Shown: positions 51,755 through 61,439 of the stretch, piece by piece | How the letters are laid out: each line of letters opens with the position of its first letter | How positions within the stretch are numbered: the first letter of the stretch is position 1 | Assembly (NCBI GenBank): GCA_963709425.1 | Contig: CAVPWG010000006.1 | Coordinates: 124,001 to 188,000, forward strand | Direction: 5' to 3' | Origin: JAICJC01 sp963709425 | GTDB taxonomy: Bacteria; Actinomycetota; Thermoleophilia; Gaiellales; JAICJC01 | DNA length: 64,000 nt | The notes under the pieces: model-generated | What the model was told of the DNA's origin: nothing | What the model saw: only the letters and a program-made list of their open reading frames with translations | The model's database searches: none | Made by a program: the position numbers and the translations under genes

Positions 51755-54333
51755 TTCGCCTCCAGCCAGGTCGAGCCCGTCCCGATGTCGATCTCGAGCG
51801 GCGGGTCGAGCGGGTATGCGGAGACCATGGCCTCGCCGGCAAGCGCTCTGAGCGCCGTCATCTCGCCGTCGGCCGCCTCGAAAAGGAGCTCGTCATGGAT
51901 CTGGAGCACGAGCCGCGACCGCCGGCCGGCGTCGCGCAGGCGCCCGTGGCAGGAGATCATCGCCACCTTGATGATGTCGGCGGCGCTTCCCTGCATCACC
52001 GTGTTCACCGCGAGCCGCTCGCCGAGGGTGCGGGTTTGGTAGTTCGACGCGCGCAGCTCCGGGATCGGCCGGCGCCGACCGAAGAGCGTTGTGACGTAGC
52101 CGAGCTCCTTCGCCGAGGCGATCGTGCGTGCGATGAACTCGTTCACGCGCGGGAAGCGGGCCAGATACGTGTCGATGTAGACCTGCGCCTCCTCGCGCGA
52201 GATGCCGAGCTGCTCGGAGAGCCCGAACGAGCTGATGCCGTAGATGATGCCGAAGTTGACGGCCTTCGCACGGTTTCGCTCGTCGCGCGTGAGCGTCTCT
52301 GCCGGCTTTCCGAGCACCTCCGCCGCGGTGACCCGGTGGATGTCCTCGCCGCGCGCGAAGGCGTCCTTGAGCGCCGGCTCCTCGGAGAGGTGGGCGAGAA
52401 TCCGAAGCTCCACCTGCGAATAGTCGGCCGAGAGCAGCGTGTAGCCGTCGCCGGCGACGAACGCGCTTCGGATCTCGCGCCCGAGCGGCGTCCGGATGGG
52501 GATGTTCTGGAGGTTGGGGCGGATCGACGACAGCCGGCCGGTGGCGGCGGTGGTCTGGCTGAACGTCGTGTGCAGGCGCCCGTCGACGGGATCGATCAGG
52601 TCAGGGAGCGGCTGGAGATACGTGTTCAGGAGCTTCGACTGCTCCCGCCACTGCTCGACGACGTCGACGATGGGGTGCAGCTCGCGGATCTTGGCGAGCA
52701 CGCGCGCGTCCGTGGAGTACCCGGTCTTGCCCTTGCGGTCGGCGGGCAGGCCGAGGCGATCGAACAGGACCTCGCCGAGCTGCTTGGGCGACCCGATCAC
52801 GAACGGCCCTCCGGCCAGCTCGTAGCAGCGTGCCTCGAGCTCCTCCACCTGATCCGCGAGCTTCGCGGCGATCTCGGCCAGGCGGTAGGTGTCGACGCGG
52901 ATGCCCACCGCCTCCATGGCGCCGAGCACCGGGATCAACGGGAGCTCGATGCTCTCGTACAGGCCGATCAGGTCGCGGTCGGCCAGCTTCCCGTAGAGGC
53001 CGGGGTGCAACCGCCGAGCAGCTGCGGCGGCCCGGACGATCGCCGCGGTCTCCTCGTCGGCGCCGACCTGGACACCCACACCGGACTCCTCGGCAAGGTC
53101 GTCGATCTCGTAGCCGGACCGGCCCGGATCGAGCAGGTACGCGGCGATCGCCGTATCGCCCGCAGGCTCGAGCGCCGGCTGCTTCAGCCCATGCGTGATG
53201 ACGCGCGTGTCGCGGAGCGCCTCAACGACGCGGGCCGCCGGCGCTGTCACCACAACCGCCGACTCGCCGTCGGAGACCGCGAGCCGGTCGCCCGCCGCGG
53301 CAACGCCGACCTCGGTGCCGAGCGAGCGCAGCTGTTCGGGACCACCCTCGCGCCACGCGATCTCGACGACCTCGGACGGCTCCGCCGGCAGCGCTCCGGG
53401 CAGCACCTCCTCCAGCTCGTCCACCCGCTTCAGGAGCGCGCGGAACTCGAGCTTGCGGAAGAGCTCCTTCATCGTCGAGCGGTCGGGCGGCTCGACGACA
53501 AGCGCGTCGAAGTCGACGTCGAGCGGGATCTCGCGGTCGATCGTCGCGAGCCGCTTCGAGTCGGCCGCGTCCTTCGCGGCGTCGGCCAGCGACTGGCGCC
53601 GCTTCGTGCCCGACACGGCGTCGAGGTTGGCGTAGACGCCCTCCATGCTGCCGAACTGGACGAGGAGCTCGGCGGCCGTCTTGTCGCCTATCCCCGGGAC
53701 GCCGGCGATGTTGTCGGACGTGTCGCCCTTGAGGCCGATGAAGTCGGGGATCACGTCCGGCCCGATCCCGTAGCGCTGGATGATGCGCTCCGGCGTGTAG
53801 ACGACGACGTCCTGCACGCCGCGCGGGGTCATCATGATGCAGATGTTGTCGGAGGCGAGCTGGAACGCGTCGCGGTCGGTCGAGACCACGCAGACCTTGT
53901 GCCCGGCGTCCTCCGCCATCCGCGCGAGGGTGCCGATGACGTCGTCGGCCTCCTTCCCCTCGACCTTCAGGTTGCGGTACCCGAACGCCTCGACGACCGG
54001 CTCGAACCACGGCTGCTGCTGCCGCAGGAGATCGGGCATCGGCTTTCGGTGCGCCTTGTAGTCGGCCGCGATCTCGAGCCGGCCCGTCGGCTTGGAGTCC
54101 CACGCCACGAGCACGGTCCGCGGCCGGTAGTCCATGAGCATCCGCATGAACATGTTGCCCAGGCCCAGGAGGGCGTTCGTCGGGAGGCCCTCCACCGTCT
54201 GGAGCTCCTCGGGCAGGGCGTAGAACGCCCGGTACGCAAGCCCGTTGCCGTCGACCAGGAAGACGTCGCACTGCTTGGCGGGCGCGTCGTCGAGGTTCAG
54301 GTCCTTCGGCTGGGACTGCTTGACGGTCGCCAC
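51751..54333 (-). CDS. polA: DNA polymerase I
   Basis: 860 residues. N-terminal 5'-3' exonuclease: DVFLVDGNGLAYRAFYALP, KEADDVIGTLARMAEDAG, VSTDRDAFQLAS, FIGLKGDTSDNIAGVPGIGDKTA. The middle 3'-5' exonuclease-like domain lacks the usual DxE and is probably inactive, as in many actinobacterial and Taq-type enzymes. Polymerase motifs A (TLLSADYSQVELRILAHL), B (RNRAKAVNFGIIYGISSFGL) and C (VLQIHDELLFE) are intact. I choose GTG 54333, not ATG 54336, because TACGCT is 7 nt upstream; both give the same protein in practice. Works in repair and Okazaki-fragment processing; uvrA and uvrB are also in the window. Confidence 0.97.
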   Translation of the reverse strand: MATVKQSQPKDLNLDDAPAKQCDVFLVDGNGLAYRAFYALPEELQTVEGLPTNALLGLGNMFMRMLMDYRPRTVLVAWDSKPTGRLEIAADYKAHRKPMPDLLRQQQPWFEPVVEAFGYRNLKVEGKEADDVIGTLARMAEDAGHKVCVVSTDRDAFQLASDNICIMMTPRGVQDVVVYTPERIIQRYGIGPDVIPDFIGLKGDTSDNIAGVPGIGDKTAAELLVQFGSMEGVYANLDAVSGTKRRQSLADAAKDAADSKRLATIDREIPLDVDFDALVVEPPDRSTMKELFRKLEFRALLKRVDELEEVLPGALPAEPSEVVEIAWREGGPEQLRSLGTEVGVAAAGDRLAVSDGESAVVVTAPAARVVEALRDTRVITHGLKQPALEPAGDTAIAAYLLDPGRSGYEIDDLAEESGVGVQVGADEETAAIVRAAAAARRLHPGLYGKLADRDLIGLYESIELPLIPVLGAMEAVGIRVDTYRLAEIAAKLADQVEELEARCYELAGGPFVIGSPKQLGEVLFDRLGLPADRKGKTGYSTDARVLAKIRELHPIVDVVEQWREQSKLLNTYLQPLPDLIDPVDGRLHTTFSQTTAATGRLSSIRPNLQNIPIRTPLGREIRSAFVAGDGYTLLSADYSQVELRILAHLSEEPALKDAFARGEDIHRVTAAEVLGKPAETLTRDERNRAKAVNFGIIYGISSFGLSEQLGISREEAQVYIDTYLARFPRVNEFIARTIASAKELGYVTTLFGRRRPIPELRASNYQTRTLGERLAVNTVMQGSAADIIKVAMISCHGRLRDAGRRSRLVLQIHDELLFEAADGEMTALRALAGEAMVSAYPLDPPLEIDIGTGSTWLEAK

Positions 54334-54340
54334 CATGAGA

Positions 54341-54346
54341 AGCGTA
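54341..54346 (-). promoter_or_regulatory. Putative -10 for leaderless polA
   Basis: TACGCT on the minus strand lies 7 nt before GTG 54333. The divergent malic enzyme has TAGGCT (54380-54385) 10 nt before its ATG. Confidence 0.45.
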
Positions 54347-54395
54347 TCCGAGGGGATGGTCGGCCGGCCGAGGCGGCGATAGGCTTCGCCGCGAG

Positions 54396-55831
<1,436 letters not shown>

Positions 55832-55841
<10 letters not shown>

Positions 55842-56071
55842 GCGCCCTCGTACGGGTCGTCTGGAAGCGACGCCGAGCGCTCCGCTGTGGGAACGGCCGG
55901 CGCGGTCCTCCGTGCCCGTCGGCGGCGTAGGTAGCGCCGTCCGAGGTCGGCGAAGGTGACCACCGCCAGCACATCCCACAGCCACCACGGCCCCTGCGAG
56001 ACCACCACGAAGAACACGGCCGACAGGGCGACCATGACCAGGATGTACGTTCGCCGGCTGAGCCGCTGCAC
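55832..56071 (-). CDS. Small membrane protein
   Basis: 79 residues from GTG 56071, which has TACACT 7 nt upstream (a longer frame from 56089 would begin before that hexamer). A basic start (QRLSRRTY) leads into two short hydrophobic stretches (ILVMVALSAVFFVVV and WWLWDVLAVVTFADL), then a basic RRYLRRRRARR segment and a polar tail. Probably two-pass or hairpin topology. No known family. Overlaps the end of the malic-enzyme gene. Confidence 0.6.
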
Positions 56072-56098
56072 GATCCCGAGTGTAGCCACCGACCGGGC

Positions 56099-57016
56099 TC
56101 AGGCGGGTTGCGCGACCCAGAGGCGGGGATCGCCGTCGCCGAGATCGGCGATACCCGCGTCGATGAGCGCGCCGCAGACCAGGGTTCGCCGGTGGGCGGC
56201 GAAGGTGAGCACGTGGGCGACCACGCCACCGTAGGTGAAGACCGCGGGCGGATCGCAGGTCGTGTCGATGAACGTCTCCTCGAGCCGGTCCTCGTCCACG
56301 ATCGCGCGGACGTCGGTGAGGAACCCCGAGCCGGCGTCGGCGAGCCGCCGGCGCATCGAGGCGGTGGTCTCGTCGTGCTCAACGGCGAAGTCATACCGAC
56401 GCTGGTTGATCGACTCGTGCCACATCGCAAGCTGGCCCACGAGCCGGGACAGCAGGGAGCGCAGCGTCGGCGCGTCGTCGATGTCCTCGACTGAGACCAC
56501 GATCGGGCGGTCGAGGGAGTCGTCGTCGAGGCCGTCGGCCCGCTCGATCATCTCGCCGACCAGCCACACGTGGTGCTCCACCATGCGGATGAGCAGATCC
56601 ATGCTCGTCACCGTCCTCTCAGCGGGCAGCAAGAGGCCGCCCGGCGGGTTGAAGTGCACAGCGGCCGCCGCTCCGATCCGAAAGCTCGCCGGCCGAGCCC
56701 GCCAGCGTGACGGCGTGCGGCCGTACGCTCGCCTGAAGGCACGCGTGAACGCCTCGTGCGAGGCATAGCCGGCCTCCAGCGCGACGGAGAGCACGTGATC
56801 TTCCGTGCTGGTCAGGCGGTATGCGGCGCGTTCGAGCAGGATCCTCCGACGCAGGGTGGCCGGCGGCTCACCGAGCGCCGCCGACACCAGCCGGTCGACG
56901 TAGAACCGCGACATGTGGAGCCTCGCCGCCAGCCGTGTCGAGCTTGAGTCCTCGTCATCCAGCCCATCGGCAAGCTGGTCGAGAAACCGCGCCAGGGTGT
57001 CGGTCGCCAGGCTCAC
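56099..57016 (-). CDS. AraC-family regulator fused to a DinB-like domain
   Basis: 305 residues. The N-terminal part (1-105) holds two HTH motifs of the AraC family: TRLAARLHMSRFYVDRLVSAALGEPPATLRRRI and VALEAGYASHEAFTRAFRRAYGRTPSRWR. The remaining 180 residues (LIRMVEHHVWLVGEMIERADGL, LLSRLVGQLAMWHESINQR, GGVVAHVLTFAAHRRTLV) form a DinB-like four-helix bundle with His residues (EHH, AHR) fit for a metal. AraC domain first and sensor last is the reverse of the usual order. It may sense a thiol or electrophile through the DinB-type domain. Downstream of the small membrane gene; the target is unknown. Confidence 0.82.
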   Translation of the reverse strand: MSLATDTLARFLDQLADGLDDEDSSSTRLAARLHMSRFYVDRLVSAALGEPPATLRRRILLERAAYRLTSTEDHVLSVALEAGYASHEAFTRAFRRAYGRTPSRWRARPASFRIGAAAAVHFNPPGGLLLPAERTVTSMDLLIRMVEHHVWLVGEMIERADGLDDDSLDRPIVVSVEDIDDAPTLRSLLSRLVGQLAMWHESINQRRYDFAVEHDETTASMRRRLADAGSGFLTDVRAIVDEDRLEETFIDTTCDPPAVFTYGGVVAHVLTFAAHRRTLVCGALIDAGIADLGDGDPRLWVAQPA

Positions 57017-57083
57017 CCCGTGATCGTGCCACCCCAGCGCGGCACCCGCTTGATCGCGCTTGCGAAGTTGCCCGAGGCCCGGG

Positions 57084-58811
57084 TCAGTCGCCCTCTGCCG
57101 GAAGCGCGAGCTCGCCGTCGAGCGACTCGGCCGGGATCGCGCGGTGCGGCTCCATGTCGTGCACGTACCGGCCGCCGCGCATCCACGACGCGCCCGCGGC
57201 GATCAGGCAGGCGAGGATCGCGAAGTCGAACGCCTCGTCGAGGCCGGACGAGAACGGGCCTGACATCAGGCTCGGGAAGAACGAGCGGCCCGTGAGGTAG
57301 GCGGCGTTCGCGGCCGGGAGGTGGTGCACCGCCGGGCCGAGCAGCTGGCCGACCGGGTTCAGGCCGAGGAACGAGGCGAACAGGAGCCCGACCGGCGGCA
57401 GGTGCGCCACGCGGTGCGCGTCGGCCGGCGTGACGCCCTGCGCGATCAGGCCGTGGCTGAGCGTCGCGGGCAGGCTCGCCGCGAGGCCCACCACCATCAG
57501 CGTGAAGAAGACGCCGATCGACAGCACCATCGCCGAGTTCTGGAACGTCGCGCTCATCCCGGCCCCCACCCCACGCCGGTGCGGCGGCAGGCTGTTCATG
57601 ATCCCGGTCTGGTTGGGCGACGCGAACAGGCCCATCGCAAGCCCGATCAGGAGCAGGAGCGCGGCGAACGCCCGGTAGTCGAAGTCGACGGGCAGAAGCT
57701 CGAGCAGGAAGAACGCGAGCGCGGCGAGCAGCATGCCGCCCGTTGCGAACGGCCGCGCGCCGAACCGGTCTGAGAGCCAGCCGGACGCCGGCCCGGCGAT
57801 CAGGAACCCGACGGTCAGCGGCAGCATGTAGATGCCCGCCCAGAGCGGCGTCTCGGCGAACGAATAACCGTGCAGCGGAAGCCAGATGCCCTGGAGCCAG
57901 ATGATCAGCATGAACATGAGCCCGCCTCGTCCGAGCGACGCCAGCAGGCTCGCGATGCTTCCCGCCGTGAAGGCCCGGATGCGGAAGAGGCCGAGCCGGA
58001 ACATCGGCTCCTCGGTGCGCAGCTCGATGAGGACGAAGACGCCCAGCACGGCAAGCCCGCCGAAGAGCTCGGCAAGCACGGTCGGGTTCGTCCACCCCAT
58101 CGTGTGCCCGCCGTACGGCTGGATCCCGTAGGTGATCCCGACGAGCACCAGGATGAGGCCGACGGCGAACGTGAGGTTGCCCCACCAGTCGATGCGGGCC
58201 GGATGCCGCTCGCCGCGCTCCTCGAGCCTCCACCACGACCAGGCGGTGCCGGCGATCCCGACGGGCACCGAGACCAGGAACACGAGCCGCCACGAGATCG
58301 GCGCCAGGACGCCGCCCAGCACGAGGCCGATGAACGAGCCGGCGATGGCCGAGACGGCGTTGATCCCCAGCGCCAGGCCGCGCTCGTTCGGCGGGAAGGC
58401 GTCGGTCAGGATCGCCGAGGAGTTGGCCATGAGGAGCGCGCCGCCGACGCCCTGGACGATGCGCATCGCGATCAGCCAGCGTGCGGCGGCGGCGCCGTCC
58501 ATCCACGTGAGCGAGAGCAGGATCGAGCCGGCCGTGAAGATCGCGAACCCGAAGTTGAACATGCGCACCCGGCCGTACATGTCGCCGATCCGCCCGAAGC
58601 TGACGACGAGTACCGCGGTCGCGACGAGGAACCCCATGAGCATCCAGAGCAGGTAGCCGGAGTTGTCCGGCTCGAGCGGATCGAGGTGGATGCCGCGGAA
58701 GATGTCGGGCAGCGCGATCAGCACGATCGACGAGTTGATCGTCGCCATCAGCATGCCGATGGTCGTGTTCGAGAGCGCGATCCACTTGTACCGATCGGCC
58801 CGCCCCGTCAC
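57084..58811 (-). CDS. MFS multidrug efflux transporter, DHA2 (EmrB/QacA) family
   Basis: 575-residue, 14-helix exporter. Typical DHA2 marks: WIALSNTTIGMLMATINSSIVLIALPDIF in TM1, VSFGRIGDMYGRVRMFNFGF (loop 2-3), RIVQGVGGALLMANSSAILTDAFPPNERGLALGIN (motif C region), GWLSDRFGARPFATGG, and GLFASPNQTGIMNSLPPHRRGVGAGM. GTG 58811 overlaps the MerR stop (GTGA), so the pair forms a self-regulated drug-resistance operon. A loop of about 65 residues near the end, SHGLIAQGVTPADAHRVAHLPP, is longer than usual. Substrate unknown. Confidence 0.9.
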   Translation of the reverse strand: MTGRADRYKWIALSNTTIGMLMATINSSIVLIALPDIFRGIHLDPLEPDNSGYLLWMLMGFLVATAVLVVSFGRIGDMYGRVRMFNFGFAIFTAGSILLSLTWMDGAAAARWLIAMRIVQGVGGALLMANSSAILTDAFPPNERGLALGINAVSAIAGSFIGLVLGGVLAPISWRLVFLVSVPVGIAGTAWSWWRLEERGERHPARIDWWGNLTFAVGLILVLVGITYGIQPYGGHTMGWTNPTVLAELFGGLAVLGVFVLIELRTEEPMFRLGLFRIRAFTAGSIASLLASLGRGGLMFMLIIWLQGIWLPLHGYSFAETPLWAGIYMLPLTVGFLIAGPASGWLSDRFGARPFATGGMLLAALAFFLLELLPVDFDYRAFAALLLLIGLAMGLFASPNQTGIMNSLPPHRRGVGAGMSATFQNSAMVLSIGVFFTLMVVGLAASLPATLSHGLIAQGVTPADAHRVAHLPPVGLLFASFLGLNPVGQLLGPAVHHLPAANAAYLTGRSFFPSLMSGPFSSGLDEAFDFAILACLIAAGASWMRGGRYVHDMEPHRAIPAESLDGELALPAEGD

Positions 58812-59263
58812 GGCGCGGTCGACCCCTCGTCGAGCTCGTGCAGGACGTCGCGCACCCGGCGGCGCTTCGAGACGAGCTCGTCCTCGAGCTGCTCGAGCGC
58901 CACCCGCCTGGCCCGGACCAGTGCGAGCTGGGTGTCGAGCGGCTCCCGCGCCTCGGCGGCGATCTGGGCTCGGTCGGCATCGCTCGGGTCGGCCGCCCAC
59001 CGCTCGCGAAGCGCGGCCCGGGCCTCCTCGGCGGCGGCCCACGACCGCAGGTCGGCGAGCGAGAGGCCGAGCAGGTCGCGGATCCGGATCAGCTCGGCGA
59101 GCCGGGACTCGTCGTCGGCGTCGTAGAGCCGGTGGCTGCCGTGGCGCCGGCCGTGGCCGCGGAGGAGCCCCAGCTCCTCGTAGTACCGCACCGTTCGGGG
59201 GGTCGCGCCGACACGGCGGGCGAGCTCGCCGATGCGGATGTGTGTGGGAGCAATCGCAGCCAT
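58808..59263 (-). CDS. MerR-family transcriptional regulator
   Basis: 151 residues from ATG 59263. The HTH is IRIGELARRVGATPRTVRYYEELGLLRGHGRRHGSHRLYDADDESRL, followed by the RDLLGLSLADLRSW hinge and a long C-terminal coiled-coil (about 80-145: LALVRARRVALEQLEDEL). No cysteine ligands, so it is a drug- or stress-sensing MerR (like TipA/BmrR class), not a metal sensor. It sits before and overlaps the MFS gene. Its promoter has a CGGA-N3-TCCG dyad between -35 TTGACG and -10 TATAAC, as MerR proteins require. Confidence 0.88.
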   Translation of the reverse strand: MAAIAPTHIRIGELARRVGATPRTVRYYEELGLLRGHGRRHGSHRLYDADDESRLAELIRIRDLLGLSLADLRSWAAAEEARAALRERWAADPSDADRAQIAAEAREPLDTQLALVRARRVALEQLEDELVSKRRRVRDVLHELDEGSTAP

Positions 59264-59278
59264 GAACCTTCCGTTCAC

Positions 59279-59324
59279 GTTATATTATCAGGCGGATACT
59301 CCGTCAAGAACCTGATGTTCACGT
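59279..59324 (-). promoter_or_regulatory. MerR-type promoter/operator for the merR-MFS operon
   Basis: On the minus strand: TTGACG, a 17-bp spacer, then TATAAC. The dyad CGGA-GTA-TCCG begins at the end of the -35 and lies in the spacer. ATCAGG/CCTGAT arms and two direct GTTCACGT copies (59273-59280 and 59317-59324) frame it. Confidence 0.65.
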
Positions 59325-59345
59325 CATGATCGGGAGGAATTTGCA

Positions 59346-60017
59346 GTGATCATCCGCTGGCACGGGCAGTCCGCCTACACCCTCACGGGCCGCGAGCACA
59401 CCGTCGCGATCGACCCATTCGGCCCGTTCCCGGCCGAGGTGGCGGCGCGGATCACGTTCGGCTACCCGCCGATCGCGCCCCACGACGCGCACCTCCTCCT
59501 CGTGACCCACGAGCACCGCGACCACAACGCCGTCGAGGTCGTCACGGGCGAGCCGAAGGTGATCCGCTCCACGGCCGGCCGCTTCGAGTCACCCGTCGGC
59601 GAGGTCGTGGCGGTCGCCGCGGAGCACGACGACGCGGCCGGGACGATCCGCGGCCCGAACACGATCTTCGTGTTCTCGCTCGACGGCGTCCGCGTCGCCC
59701 ACCTCGGGGACTTCGGCCAGGCCGGCCTGCGCCCCGAGCAGCGCGCGGCCATCGGGGATGTCGACCTCCTGTTCGTGCCCGTTGGCGGCGGCCCGACTGC
59801 CGACGCGGACGCCGCCGCCGAGATCGTGGGCGAGCTCCGGCCCGCCTTCGTGATCCCGATGCACTACCGCACGCCGGCGGTCGATTTCCTCGAGCCGCCC
59901 GACCGGTTCCTCGCGCTGTTCGACGACGTCGACCACGTCCAGGGACAGGAGTGGTCCCTGCCCGGGGAGCGACCCTCCGGACCCCGGGTCGTCGTGCTTC
60001 AGCCGCCCGTCGGCTGA
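59346..60017 (+). CDS. Metallo-beta-lactamase-fold hydrolase (UPF0173/UlaG-like)
   Basis: 223 residues. The MBL metal motif is LLVTHEHRDHNAVEVV (HxHxDH), with WHGQSAYTLTGREHTVAIDPFG before it, VAHLGDFGQAGL (Asp ligand) and FVIPMHYRTPAVDFL (His ligand) later. GTG 59346 follows GGGAGGA 8 nt upstream. This subfamily is made of metal-dependent hydrolases of unknown substrate. It is divergent from the MerR operon across the same promoter region, so it might share control; I have no direct evidence. Confidence 0.88.
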   Translation: MIIRWHGQSAYTLTGREHTVAIDPFGPFPAEVAARITFGYPPIAPHDAHLLLVTHEHRDHNAVEVVTGEPKVIRSTAGRFESPVGEVVAVAAEHDDAAGTIRGPNTIFVFSLDGVRVAHLGDFGQAGLRPEQRAAIGDVDLLFVPVGGGPTADADAAAEIVGELRPAFVIPMHYRTPAVDFLEPPDRFLALFDDVDHVQGQEWSLPGERPSGPRVVVLQPPVG

Positions 60018-60021
60018 GCCC

Positions 60022-61347
60022 TCAGAAGCGATCCATGTACTGGCGGATCTCCCAGTCGTGGACCTGCTCGTTGTAGGACGCCCACTCCTCGCGCTTCAGG
60101 CCGACGTACTCGGTGAAAATGTGATCGCCCAGCGCCTGGCGCATGACGTTGTCGGCCTCGAGCGCATCGAGCGCGTGTGACAGGTCGTGCGGCAGGCTGC
60201 CGATCCCGAGCTCGCGGGACTCCGCCTCGGTCATGTGGTAGATGTTGCGGTTCACCGGCTCGGGCGGCTTGAGCCCGCGCTTGATGCCGTCGAGGCCGGC
60301 CGCCAGCATGCAGGCGAGGGCCAGGTACGGGTTCGCGGTCGGGTCGGGCGTCCGCAGCTCGATTCGCGTGGAGCGGCCGCGCTTGGCCGGCACGCGGATC
60401 GCCGCAGACCGGTTGCCGGGGGACCAGGCGATGTAGACGGGTGCCTCGTAGCCCGGCAGGAGCCGCTTGTAGGAGTTGACCGTCGGGTTGGCCACCGCGG
60501 TGATGGCCGGGATGTGCTCGAGGATGCCGGCGATGTAGGCGCGGCACTCGGTCGAGAGCTGGAGGTCGTCGCCCTCGTCGAGGAAGGCGTTCTCGTCGCC
60601 CCGGGCCAGCGACTGGTTGATGTGCATGCCCGAGCCGTTCTCGCCGTGGATCGGCTTGGCCATGAACGTGGCGTGCATCCCGTGGCGGGCGGCGATCGTC
60701 TTGACCACCATCCGGAACGTGATCAGGTTGTCGGCGGTGGCGAGCGCATCAGCGTGGCGGAAGTCGATCTCGTGCTGGCCGATCGCGACCTCGTGGTGCG
60801 CGGCCTCGATCTGGAAGCCCATCTGCTGGAGCGTGACCTCGATGTCGCGCCGGCAGTCCTCGCCGCGGTCGATCGGGGCGACGTCGAAGTACGTCGCGGC
60901 GTCGTGCGGGTCGACGGTCGGGTTGCCGTCCCCGTCGAGCTTGAAGAGGAAGAACTCGGCCTCGGGGCCGACGTTCATCGTGTAGCCCAGGTCGGCGGCC
61001 TCCTTCAGCACCCGGCGCAGGTTGGTGCGCGGATCGCCGGCGAAGGGCTGGCCGTCGGGGTCGGCGACGTCGCAGATCAACCTGGCGGTGCGGGCCGACT
61101 CGGTGCCGCGCCACGGGAGCACCGCATACGTCGCCGGGTCCGGCAAGAAGTACATGTCAGACTGCTCGATCCGCTTGAATCCGCGGATCGACGAGCCGTC
61201 GAACATCAGCTCGTTGTCGAGCGCCTTCTCGAGCTCGTCGACGGGGATGGAAACGTTCTTGACGGCGCCGTATGGCTCGGTGAACTGGAGGCGCACGAAG
61301 GCAACGCTGTCGCGCGCGCACTGCTCCAAGACCTCGTGCTTGTCCAT
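60022..61347 (-). CDS. glnA: Glutamine synthetase, type I
   Basis: Makes glutamine from glutamate, ammonia and ATP. 441 residues, the length of the GSI-alpha branch, which lacks the extra loop and adenylylation site of GSI-beta. Conserved regions: FTEPYGAVKNVSIPVDELE, MFDGSSIRGFKRIEQSDMYF, NVGPEAEFFLF, HHEVAIGQHEIDFRHADAL, MAKPIHGENGSGMHINQSL, RLLPGYEAPVYIAWSPGNRSAAIRVP and RIELRTPDPTANPYLALA. Start at ATG 61347 (GGAAGGA upstream); ATG 61383 is also possible. Divergent from an MFS gene. No glnB, glnE or ammonium transporter nearby. Confidence 0.95.
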   Translation of the reverse strand: MDKHEVLEQCARDSVAFVRLQFTEPYGAVKNVSIPVDELEKALDNELMFDGSSIRGFKRIEQSDMYFLPDPATYAVLPWRGTESARTARLICDVADPDGQPFAGDPRTNLRRVLKEAADLGYTMNVGPEAEFFLFKLDGDGNPTVDPHDAATYFDVAPIDRGEDCRRDIEVTLQQMGFQIEAAHHEVAIGQHEIDFRHADALATADNLITFRMVVKTIAARHGMHATFMAKPIHGENGSGMHINQSLARGDENAFLDEGDDLQLSTECRAYIAGILEHIPAITAVANPTVNSYKRLLPGYEAPVYIAWSPGNRSAAIRVPAKRGRSTRIELRTPDPTANPYLALACMLAAGLDGIKRGLKPPEPVNRNIYHMTEAESRELGIGSLPHDLSHALDALEADNVMRQALGDHIFTEYVGLKREEWASYNEQVHDWEIRQYMDRF

Positions 61348-61426
61348 GGCCGTCCTTCCGCTGTATTCCGGAGCGAGCGTCATCCCTGTGTCCTTCCGCC
61401 TGGAGGTACCGACCGGAGCGAGTCTA

Positions 61427-61432
61427 TAGCGT
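61427..61432 (+). promoter_or_regulatory. Putative -10 for leaderless MFS gene
   Basis: TAGCGT is 7 nt before the ATG at 61440, the spacing shared by uvrA, uvrB and polA. A longer reading from GTG 61431 overlaps the hexamer. Confidence 0.45.
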
Positions 61433-61439
61433 GCTCCGG

